A model generated the notes under the pieces. That model was not told the DNA's origin, ran no database searches, and saw nothing but the letters and a program-made list of their open reading frames with translations. From the NCBI RefSeq assembly GCF_000165425.1, contig NW_001799177.1, forward strand, positions 558,001-622,000: a stretch of DNA of 64,000 bases, written 5' to 3'. Position 1 is the first letter of the stretch. Each line of letters begins with the position of its first letter. Shown piece after piece: positions 1-10,069 of the stretch. The translations under genes and the position numbers were made by a program. Origin of the DNA: Paramecium tetraurelia (Eukaryota > Ciliophora > Oligohymenophorea > Peniculida > Parameciidae).

Positions 1-81
1 ATTTAATACATTGTAGTCATCTTCTTTTCCTGCTTACCACCACTCTTATTCTTAATCCTTAAGAATTTAATCAATACTCAT
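1..81 (-). CDS. 5' end of an unrecognised minus-strand gene (partial)
   Basis: Read on the minus strand from an ATG at 81 there are 27 open codons running off the window edge, beginning MSIDQILKDQEQEWWQAG. The mix of charged residues, two tryptophans and several glutamines written TAA/TAG looks like ciliate coding sequence. Too little is present to name a product. Its start codon is only 12 bases from the divergent start of the gene at 94. Confidence 0.5.
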
Positions 82-93
82 TAATTTTTATTA

Positions 94-1581
94 ATGTTAT
101 TTTTCTTATCAGTCGTAATAATAAATGGTTTGTAATTGAAACTCCAACCCTTTGATTATTAAAAGGGAGAAATAACTGATACAGCGTATTCAGTAAATTA
201 AATAGGTATTAATATAGGTTTCATTGCAAATTGCTGGCTCAAACTATTAAATGGTAATTGACAATATTAATCCTTATTCCTGGATATATTCCAAGAATCC
301 TTCCAATAACAATTAATGTAACAATTGCCCATAAACTGTCTAATAATTCGATTGTAAAGAAACACAAGGTTGTGAAAAGCTTTAGAATTCTGAACCAATT
401 ACATTATCAAATACAAATAAATGCATCTTAGCTAAAAACGTAAGCAAATTCACTATAAAAATAAGACTGTCATGTTGGATCAACGATCATTTGACAATTT
501 TTAGATCTGTCTATCCTATGATATTTCTAATTAGTAATATAAATAAAATGGAGTGTTGAGCTTAACAAAATTAACAGAATCACCAAACAAATCAAATCTA
601 TTTTATTAGTAAGTAAAATTTGAATTAGATTAGAACAACACAGCTTGTAATAAATTTACCAAATCTCAACAAGTTAAGGATAAGAAAGAATCTTCATAAG
701 CGAATAGAGTGAATATTAACTCAAAAAGACAATTACATATTAAAACCAAGCACAAGATTAATGGAAATTACAGTTCCAATTATTCTCTAAGGAGATTTAA
801 TTTCTGAAAAAAGAAGACAACCAATTTATTACATTTGATCTAACTACCAAATACAATTATTTTACATAAGACATCGTCAAAAAGATAATAACCTAAATAA
901 AAAACTATTAGAGTTTAGTATGAAATTGTTCAATTTTAGTTTTGTTCTGTAGAAGACAAGAGACTTATGTGTTTATGTTCAAAGCCTGACTTTGTAGATA
1001 AGATTCCAAAAATTAAAATTGCATTTAATGGGTTACCAAACACATATATTCTCCCTCTGAACCCTAAATTTTTGGAGAATGAATAAAAATGTCAATTAGA
1101 TATATTCCAACATAGCACTTCCTCATTTTTAGGAAACTAATTCTTCTAGTAAATGTTTCTTATCAAACATAGATAAAATGGAGCAATATTCAATTCAAAA
1201 GATAACACAATTCTGATTGGATAATCAAATTAAGACACTGAGGATTCATATTCATTTTCTAATCCTACTTTATATTGCTTATTGGCTAGTTTCTTAATGC
1301 TGTTTGGATTATTATCTTTAATATTCATACTAAAGTAACTCTTAATATAATTTAAAGTAAAATCTCATCAGAGCAATTATCAAAGCCAAAATATGAACAG
1401 CCATAACCAAAACCATTATATGTAGTATCAAACAATTTAAATAAATTTAAACCATATAATTTAGAGCTATCTACAAATCAATAGATGGTTTATTCAAGAA
1501 GATGAAATTATCATAAAATTATTTTTATCCTTTAATAATAAACATAATTTTGCTAACAAATATTTCATATCCTAATAATGA
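94..1581 (+). CDS. Pepsin-like aspartyl protease-fold membrane protein, probably inactive
   Basis: About 464 residues with four introns (193-217, 440-465, 609-628, 918-939); all junctions restore frame. It opens with a signal-peptide-like MLFFLSVVIINGLQL. The cysteine cluster CNNCPQTVQQFDCKETQGC is typical of the first lobe of ciliate pepsin-like proteases. The second lobe ends with the family's LG..F segment (LGNQFFQQMFLIKH), followed by one hydrophobic segment near 1271-1325 that should anchor it in the membrane. Both positions where DTG/DSG is expected are degenerate: VIDNINPYSWI in lobe one and ITFDLTTKYNYF in lobe two. The family degrades proteins in lysosome-like or secretory compartments; this copy may be a non-catalytic member. 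The last 80 or so residues after the membrane segment are less certain. Confidence 0.75.
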
Positions 1582-2010
1582 CTTTGTTATTACTATTCAA
1601 ATTATTATATAAAGGAAGTAGAGAGTTGAAGTTTATCTAGAAATTAAAAGAAATTGAACTTAATCTTTACTCACTATAGCAACGAAAAGAGTTCAAATTA
1701 ACTTCAGGCAATTACTTACAATAATATATAAAGGGCGTTTTCTCTTTACATTATATTTCTTATTTCTATAAAGGATAATATAAATCATTTTTATTTTTTC
1801 AATGTCTTGAGAAGTTTATCCAATCATTCTAAGTTTGAATTGTGAAAACACATTTAATTACATAGAACTACTTATATACAGAGGACAATTTAATTTAACC
1901 TTATAAATTAAAAAAATATATTTTTGTTACTTTAATATTAATTTAACTGAAATAAAAAGAGAAACATGCTCTTAATTATGTATTATATATAATTTTTATT
2001 AATAATTTTT
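1582..2010. other. Intergenic region with no recognised gene
   Basis: AT-rich spacer between the protease-like gene and the kinase. A short open frame continues past the protease stop (about 1570-1670), so the 3' end of that gene could be slightly different. No RNA gene or repeat was recognised. Confidence 0.5.
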
Positions 2011-3428
2011 ATGATGAGACGCCAAAGATTTTTAAGTCCTTAAGAGAGAGTGAAGTCTCCTCCTGCTCATGTTAATTTACAACTTCCAATAAAACGGTCT
2101 CTGCTGATGTAGGTAAGAATTTAAAATAATAAGACTGGTCCTTATGTATTTGATTGCTCTTAAGTTATTGGAAAGGGATAGTATTCAGTTGTGTACAAAG
2201 GATATGAGTAGAATAAACCTAATCAAATTGTAGCTGTTAAGGTTATTACAATCCAACCCAACAATCCAATTCAAATGTATATGATCGAAAATGAGATCAA
2301 CACTCTAAAGCTTTTGGATTCTCCCCATATACTTAAACTACTGTATCATAACCAAAACAATAAATCAGTATTTCTAGTAACTGAATTTTGCAATAAAGGT
2401 AGTAAATCTATTCAATTGATAGGTGATCTTTTACAAAAATTATAACGATCTCTAATCTCAGAAGAAGAGGCACTTCAATATACTCTACAGATTGCAAAAG
2501 CATTGTAAACTATCCATTAACACAACATAAGTATGAATTCAAATATCCCTAGTGCATGGAGACATAAAATCTGCAAATATATTACTTTCTGATAGATGTG
2601 TTCTAGCAGACTTTGGATTTGCTTAGAAAATAGATCAAGCATAATAAACCTTTATCATTGGAACTCCTCTGTATATGGCACCTGAGGTACTCTTTGACAA
2701 CGAGATAAATTGTTAAGCAGATATGTGGTCTTTGGGTTGTGTATTGTATGAGATGGTTTTTGGACAATCACCATTCTATTCCGAGAACAATGAAATTTTG
2801 AAGATGACTTTATCAAAGTTCAAAGAAAACGGTAAATTATCATTTCCAAACACTGGGGTTTCTAAAAAGATTTAAGCTCTAATCCTGTATTTAATCAAGA
2901 TTGACCCAAATCAAAGACTGACAGCTTATGATACAGTTGTATTGCTTGAACCAAGGAGTGTAGACGAATAGATCAAATTAAATGAAAATCAATTAAAAAT
3001 CAAACAAGAACTATTGAACAGAGAAGACAAAGATGCTTAAGTCTAAATGCCTCAATAATAATCTATCAACTTTAATGATAGCAATGCAAATTCTAACTCT
3101 TAATCAAACTAGACTCCTATTTAAGATATCCAATCTACTCCTGATAATTAAAAGAATTAGAATGGTGGTAACAATTCTTAAGATGAACATAGAAGAAGTA
3201 CAAAAAATAGTAATTCAAGTGCTAAGAGAAAAAAACTATTATAATAATTAAATAACATTAATTAAAGGAAAGTTAATTCATATATTAATAACACCCCAAC
3301 TTAATAAACATAATAATAAAATACTCAAATTTCTGAAGTAAAGAAAGTGCTTCATAAGAATAATTAAAATCCATAGTAAATTAATGCTAATAGCAATAGT
3401 GCGAATAATAACATTACTAGTAATAATG

Positions 3429-3485
<57 letters not shown>

Positions 3486-4007
3486 GCAATAACAATAATA
3501 ATAATAATAATAATTCAAATAATAATTCAAATAATAAAACTATTTCTTTATTAGATTTAGTCAATTATTTTTACAAAGTATATTAATTAATACTAAATGG
3601 AAAAGAACTTAAACTAGCATTTATTTATCTTAAACTTGTAAAACATTTATTATTTGGCGTATTTGGAAGAACAATCAAAATAATAGAAAAAAGTAATTTT
3701 TGTTAGTTGCTAGAATGATTATTTTGAATTAGAAAGGGAAATTAAGAATAAGTATCCTCAATGGTTAAAGGAGGAGGAGTTTCAAAAGATTTTTCATAGC
3801 AAATTTGTCCTTACATAAGATTTTTTGAAATATTCACTGAATTATTTGAATAAAGCAGCTGAGGATCCATAATAAGATGAAAAAATAACAGAAAAAATAA
3901 AAAAAACACTTCAAATAATATCTATTCTTGTGTCTAATGAAAAAAGCAGCTCACTTTAGTTAGATTAATAAATTATACGGCTTCATAGACTTAATTCCAA
4001 AGTTTGA
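2011..4007 (+). CDS. Serine/threonine protein kinase with poly-asparagine linker (ULK/ATG1-like architecture)
   Basis: About 640 residues with introns at 2399-2422 (24), 2531-2552 (22) and 3659-3686 (28). Kinase motifs appear in order: glycine loop GKGQYSVVYKG, VAVKVI lysine, catalytic loop HGDIKSANILL, DFGFA and APEVLF. The catalytic loop has HGD where most kinases have HRD. The kinase domain ends near residue 300. It is followed by a Q/N-rich linker with a long run of Asn codons, then a helical, charged C-terminal domain (EKITEKIKKTLQIISIL) ending at TGA. An N-terminal kinase, a disordered middle and a helical C-terminal region resemble ULK/ATG1 autophagy kinases, but that assignment is inference; a ciliate-specific CAMK-like kinase is the alternative. 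Confidence 0.85.
3415..3535 (+). repeat. AAT trinucleotide repeat encoding poly-Asn
   Basis: A nearly pure run of AAT units, interrupted by AGC/TCA (Ser) and one GAT, in frame with the kinase gene, so each unit encodes asparagine. Such tracts are unstable by slippage and length should vary between strains. On the minus strand the same bases spell poly-leucine, which is not a gene. Confidence 0.95.
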
Positions 4008-4225
4008 TATATATATATAATTTCTCATATTTTAAGTTCGTCACATTAAAATTAATTATTAAATTTCAAAGTTGTGATTTAATTATTAATGATACACAGT
4101 TTATTTCCTTAATCTGTGAAAATATTAATAGCGAAATCGAAATGCACACCAAAATAATTAATACAGAAATGTAATATACATAACAATACAACCACATATA
4201 TATATATAAATTAATTAAATTAAAA

Positions 4226-6237
4226 ATGTTAAAGCATGCCTTAAGGGTGATGTAAGTCTTCAGACCTAAGTTATTGCATTGTGTTCCTTTATAAACATTG
4301 TCAATAAGAGGACCATTATTTACAAGCATTCCTGTTAGCTATTTCAGCACAACATTGCCAAAACATAAGAAATTAGAAATGCCTGCTCTGTATATGACTA
4401 ACATTAAATAATAGATCACCAACAATGGAGACAGGAAACATTTAGAAGTACTTGAAGAAAGTAGGTGACCCCATTACAGCAGGTGATGTACTTTGCGAGG
4501 TTGAGACTGATAAAGCAACTGTGGGATTCGAAATGCAAGATGAGGGATTCTTAGCCCAAATCCTTGTTCCTGAAGGTAAATAAATTGTATAATTAAATTA
4601 GGTTCAAAGGGAGTCAAAGTTGGATAATTAGTTGCAGTAATTGTTCCAAAGCAATCAGATGTGGCATCATTTGCTAATTACAAAGATTCTTCATCTTAGT
4701 AATGTTCTGCGGCATCAAAACCAGCAGCTCAACCCTAATAATCTTCAACTCCTTAAAGAGCACAACCAGCAGCAACAGGAGGAGCATTCCCCAAACACTC
4801 AAAATTAGGTCTTCCTGCTTTATCACCCACAATGGAGAAAGGAAATTTAATGAAATGGTTGGTTAAAGAGGGAGACAGGATTAGTCCTGGAGATGTGATT
4901 TGTGAGATTGAAACAGACAAAGCCACTGTTGGATTTGAAGTCCAAGAAGATGGTTACATCGCAAAATTAATGGTACCTGCAGGATCTAAAGATATTAAAT
5001 TAGGAACTGTAATTAATAAAATTTATTTAAGATATTGGCTATTTCAACTCCAAAGAAGGATAACGTGCCTAGTTTTACTAATTACACTCTTGAGGGTGCT
5101 GCAGCAGCTGCTTAAACTACATAAGCATAGCCACCATAATAATAATAGTAATAATAATAGACAATAACTAATGAAACACCAGTATAAACAGTGTCTTAAT
5201 CTGGACAAAGGATATTCGCTTCACCACTAGCAAAGGAATTCGCTAAGATTAATAATGTCCCATTGGAATATGTAAAAGGAACTGGTATAGATGGTAGCAT
5301 TGTCAAAAAGGATGTCGAGAGATTTCTTTCATCTGGATCAAAGCCTGAGGTTTAATAATAATAATAAGTTATTACCCCTCCTTAATAATAATAAACTTAG
5401 GCCCCATCTTAAGAATAACCAGCTTAATAAACACCCCCTCCTGCTCAAGCTAAATAATAAACTAAACCAGCAGCTGCTTCAAAACCTGTTGCAATCGAAG
5501 GCAATCCTTATGTAGACACAGAACTCACTAATATGAGATTAACAATTGCTGCCAGATTATTAGAATCAAAAACCACTATCCCTCACTATTATTTAACTAT
5601 GACAGTTACCATGGATAAAGTATTGAAGTAATAATTTATTTCATTATTTAAAGAGTACGAGAAGAATTAAATAAATTATAGAAGGTTAAAATTTCTGTGA
5701 ATGATTTCATTATCAAGGCAAGCGCATTGGCATTAAAGGATGTTCCATAAGCCAATTCTTAATGGCATGGAACTTATATTAGAAAGTTTGCTAATGCTGA
5801 TATATCAATTGCAGTTGCCACTGATGCAGGTCTAATAACTCCTATCGTTTTTAATGCAGGCAGTAAGGGTCTTGGAACCATTGCCTCCACCGTGAAAGAA
5901 TTAGCTGACAAGGCTAAAGCAAATAAACTTAAACCTTAAGAATTTATCGGTGGCACATTCACCATTTCCAATCTAGGAATGTTCGGTATTGATTAATTTA
6001 TTGCTGTCATTAATCCACCACAATCAGCCATCTTAGCAGTAGGAAAAACAAGCAAAAGATTTGTTCCTGATGAGCATGGATAACCTAAGTAATTTATTAA
6101 TTAAATCAATAAGGGTTGAAAGCTAAATGGATGTTACATTGTCATGTGATCATAGAGTTGTTGATGGAGCTGTCGGCGCATAATGGTTATAAAGATTTAA
6201 GTATTATATTGAAGATCCTAATACATTATTGCTTTGA
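4226..6237 (+). CDS. DLAT: Dihydrolipoyllysine acetyltransferase, E2 of mitochondrial pyruvate dehydrogenase
   Basis: About 628 residues with five introns (4390-4414, 4576-4601, 5009-5031, 5628-5653, 6089-6113), every junction in frame. The N-terminus is basic and hydroxylated like a mitochondrial presequence. Two lipoyl domains follow, each carrying the lipoyl-lysine motif [10 protein letters not shown]. Next come Gln/Pro-rich linkers, a peripheral-subunit-binding domain ([20 protein letters not shown]), and the catalytic core ending in [13 protein letters not shown], which holds the active-site His and Asp. E2 moves the acetyl group from E1-bound thiamine through lipoyl arms to coenzyme A and forms the core of the complex in the mitochondrial matrix. 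The two-lipoyl layout and length match animal DLAT. Confidence 0.95.
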
Positions 6238-6660
6238 GCTTTATTAAAGTTTATAAATAAAACATGTATTTATATAAAAATTATTTTATTGTAATAAATG
6301 TAGATAATATTACATTACATTCAGAGGATTTAATGTAATCTTAAATCATATTAATGTAATTCATCTATGACAAAGATGTATTATGAAGCATAGCACCGAT
6401 TATAGGTTGTCGATGCTTCAAGAATTCGGTAAAGTTTGAGAGTTTTAGACTATTTTTTAGAATATTTATTAAATAAGCATAATTGATTGTCTAAATATGA
6501 AACTTTATGAAATAAGTAAAAATAATTTAATATTTCTAAAATTGTTTGAGATCATTGAATTTTAATTCTTAGTATTACTATTTAATAGAGTATTTGATAT
6601 TTTTATTGAATAAACAATATGTGCTTTGGTTATCTATCTGTATATTTAATTAATATAAAT
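6238..6660. other. Intergenic region with a GC-rich hairpin
   Basis: Mostly AT-rich spacer. It contains one GC-richer patch at about 6365-6440 with an inverted repeat GAAGCAT...ATGCTTC (6385-6419). No tRNA or known RNA signature was recognised. See the matching finding. Confidence 0.4.
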
Positions 6661-7711
6661 ATGTCTTCTAAACCAAAATATTTGCTAAAAAAGGTAACAA
6701 AAACCAATGATTAACAAAACAATATGTTTATGACATAAACACTAGATTAGGATGAGGCTTAATTTTACAAAGATGGAAAGATTTGTTCTTATTATATAGT
6801 TGGTAATCCAGATCTATTTAAAAAAAAAACTTTCATTCTAAAATAATCAGAATAGTCAAATATACCTTCTAAACCTTCTTAGAGAGTTATCTAGAAACAC
6901 TAACGTCATAAGTAGGACTCTGATTTCATCTATGAAGACATGGAAGCAAGTGATGTAGAAAGGGAAGTAGAAAGAGTATTCCAGTAATAAAAATAGCCAG
7001 AGCAAGGAGTGAAGATGGCTCTTACCAAACCAGATCAAATATATGCTAACAGGGAAAGCAAAATAATGATGGCCTTTGAGTAGTAATAACAAAAATGGCA
7101 ATAAAGAGTTGTATAATCTGCCAAAGCATGTGGTAGAGATCCAAAGCAATCACTTTTCCATCATATTGATGCTGCTAGACAACGCTATGAAGATCGTAAA
7201 CTATTGGACTTAATTTAATCAGACTCGGAGAAATACGGAAATCATTTATGGGTATTAGTATAAATTCTATTCTAAGGAAATGCAACTCAGAGCAGCTCCT
7301 GGGGAATTGAATAATAAAAATGAAAAAGCTGTGTTTGAAATTGTTAAAAAAAATAAGGCTGAACAAGTTTATGAAAGACCCGAAGGATTTAAGAAAAGAT
7401 TTGAAGAAAAAAAAGTGGTAATTGAAAAGATAATTCCTAATTTATCTGTGAAAGAATTAGAAGTAGTTGGATAAAATAAATTAATCAAAGAGTCAATATC
7501 CATGTTGAATTTAGCTAAAAATTAGAAGAACGTCAAATTCAATAATGAAATACCACTTAGTTCTAAGAGAAAGATTATTTTATCTGCCCCTTTTGAAAAA
7601 AAGAAATAAAAAGAAGAACCTTTATACTATTAAGATGTGCTTGCAATGAATTACAACAAAAGAGATTTGCGTTAATAAGGATAATTGGATATATGCAAGT
7701 AAATTTTTTGA
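6661..7711 (+). CDS. Unrecognised charged protein
   Basis: About 341 residues with one 25-base intron (7252-7276); exon lengths sum to whole codons. It starts MSSKPKYLLKKV and is rich in Lys, Glu and Gln, with a helical middle (HIDAARQRYEDRKLLDLI) and a motif HLWEMQLRAAPGELN. There is no signal peptide or membrane segment, so it is probably cytoplasmic, nuclear or axonemal. I do not recognise the family. The long charged helices would suit a structural or ciliary protein, but that is a guess. Confidence 0.8.
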
Positions 7712-8218
7712 ATGATCTTAATTATTAATATTTAATTTATGGATTTTTTATTTTACTATTGATTTAAAAATCAACTATTTCATTTATAATAATTTGTTAT
7801 CTCTTGATTTCTATGTTCATGTTTTATTAAATCACACCAAAAATATTAATACAGAATTTAGATCAAAGAGTTGGTTATAATTTAAGAATGTCAAAAAGTA
7901 AACTAAGAAATTAAGAACTACATGATAAAAATATATATGGATTGAAATAATTGTAATAAATATTTATAGAATTATTTTGAAATAATCGTCAAAATTTATG
8001 ATGATTAATTTAACAATTTTATGATAAAATTATGTATAGAGAATATCCATGATTCCTTTAGAATTCTAGTCACATATCAAATTTATGTATTCATTACATA
8101 ATATTTAGATTGTTTATAAAAGTTCATTATTAGGATATGTAGCACCTTAAACAATCTAGTCAATAGTTTATAATTGATGTTTTATAATTCAATGTAAAAC
8201 ATCTCTTTTATGTATTTA
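7712..8218. other. Intergenic region, nothing recognised
   Basis: AT-rich spacer between the 3' ends of two convergent genes. TGA occurs often in all frames, and no conserved RNA or repeat was seen. Confidence 0.5.
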
Positions 8219-8759
8219 TCAATTTTAGAAATCCTACTCTATGTATTAAATAGGAGGATCCTCATCAGGATATAGCCTTTTGGTTAGGATATAACAATGA
8301 GGAGGCTCAATGTTCGTATAATAATTTTTCATGTATTTGGTCTTTTCAAACCCATGACTTAAGTAAAATTAGAAACCAACATCATTATTCGACCAAATAT
8401 GTAGATAGATTCTTCTAATCTCTTTATAAGAGTTAATTCTATTGATGAGTTCATATAATAGCTGTGAGCCAAATCCCAACCGACGATATGCATCTAGCAC
8501 ACCAAATGTCATTATATATGCGGTTTTAACCTCATCCTGGTCTTCTATTCTTGCTGTAATAGCTCCCACTGCAATATCATTATAAATATCCTGTAATGAG
8601 GCTAATATTTACCTAATGCAGAAAAGTCTTAATAAGTGAGAATCCTCTGATAAAACTTATCGCTATAAGAAACTGGTAATGTCTTTGTGTTATGATTTTA
8701 AATTGCTCTAAATTCTTAGAATTTATTTCCCCAAATGTAAGCTTCGGTTTTTGTTCCAT
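8219..8759 (-). CDS. NAA50: N-alpha-acetyltransferase 50-like GNAT enzyme with a paired frameshift
   Basis: About 172 residues from the ATG at 8759, with one intron at 8591-8612. The GNAT core is clear: NDIAVGAITARIED, YIMTFGVLDAYRRLGFG (the R-x-x-G-x-G acetyl-CoA site) and IYLHIWSNNDVGFQFY. This matches NAA50, which acetylates N-terminal Met of proteins and assists sister chromatid cohesion. Between about 8613 and 8690 the ATG frame is open but unrelated to the family, while a neighbouring frame reads TLPVSYSDKFYQRIL, the expected substrate-binding segment. One base appears missing at the start and one extra at the end of this stretch. Either the consensus has two errors or the gene is damaged. 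Confidence 0.8.
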
Positions 8760-8980
8760 TAATAAAACTACTTTTTAAGGAAAATAAATGATACTAAAAG
8801 TTCTTTAAATTTTTAACTTGAATATAAATAATATTAATAATCTCCTATTTAAAATCTTAATCAATTCGTAAAATTCTTTTCAATTATAAGAAAATTCGTT
8901 ATTTTTTATTCTTTTATCAACAAATTATACTATATGTTCTTTAACAATCAGGAGGATACGCATTTCTGATTCTATAAAAA

Positions 8981-10062
8981 ATGATTCTTATTAGATAATG
9001 GCAGTAAAAGTCACTTAAATAAATTGATATTGCACATTTTAATTTTGAAGTTGAGTAATTCAATAAGATCTGTTTGTTTGATCTAAGAATTCGCTTTAAG
9101 ATAAAAAGATTGTTAGATAATTAATATAAAATTAGAGTAAAAATAAGTCTAATTAATGGATAAGTATTAGATGGATTTATATGAATTTATTGTTTTGTTA
9201 AAAAAATTAATGAGAAATGATTACAATAGTCTGTAGAGGAGTTTAATAACAGTTTTCTTCATCTTTAAGAGTGTAATGGTTAGCAGGAATATAAAATAAT
9301 TAAATTAATGACTAAAAGAAAACCATAATTTGACATAGGGAAGGAAGAGGATGATGATGAAGCCTTACCTGTTGTCGGAGTTAACAATACTCCAGAAGAA
9401 ATTCAGGAGAGAAAGTATTTAGTGTGAATAAAATAGAATTTTGAAGATCAGAGGACCAAAAGGAAAAAATGATAACCAAAATACAAAAATAGTAATAACT
9501 GCCCCACCGCCATCATTTGAACAAGCAGAATCTGATTAAAAACTGTCCACACCTCCTAAAAAGTTCTAACCTACGAACATCTTCAATTCTCAACAAGAAA
9601 AATTGTTTTTCAATACTCAGCCATTGAATAGTTTATAATTACCTAAGCAATAAAACAATAATATGGGGTTAGTGAGTCCAATAATTGAATTTAAATCAAT
9701 TCGAAAGAGTGACAAATCAATTACTTCTCCAAATTAGGAGACTAATAAAAAAATAGAAATTTTAGATGTAATTTTAAGATTAAGACATAGAATAAATTGA
9801 AGAAAATAAAAATAGATGATAAAGAGCATGAAAATAAAGAAATCACATTCACAATAGAAAAAGTAGGAGATGATCACAAAATAAGAGTTGAGTATTATTA
9901 TTAATTTGATATAGGCCTGACATATTTGAAGGACTGATTGAGAAGGAGAAAACAAAGAAGGAGAATAATATAGTGAGATTAGAATGTAAAAAGGAAAAAG
10001 AAGTGCATGCATTACAACTAGAATTTGTTAATGAAAAAGACTATGAATAATTTAATCTATGA
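8981..10062 (+). CDS. Unrecognised acidic protein, possibly nuclear
   Basis: About 321 residues with five introns (9137-9164, 9233-9252, 9415-9436, 9768-9790, 9892-9914); total exon length is whole codons. An MTKRKPQFDIG segment precedes an acidic patch (EEDDDEAL). A low-complexity Pro/Asn/Gln middle follows (APPPSFEQ, LPKQQNNNMG). The C-terminal domain alternates strands and charge (KEITFTIEKVGDDHKIRVE) like a small PH-type or beta-rich domain. No signal peptide or membrane segment. The upstream exon from 8981 is less secure; translation could start at the ATG at 9308. The stop lies seven bases from the stop of the convergent gene at 10070. Confidence 0.7.
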
Positions 10063-10069
10063 TTTATTT

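Noticed and set aside
3364..3564. Minus-strand poly-leucine open frame
   Set aside because: It is the antisense of the AAT (Asn) repeat inside the kinase gene.
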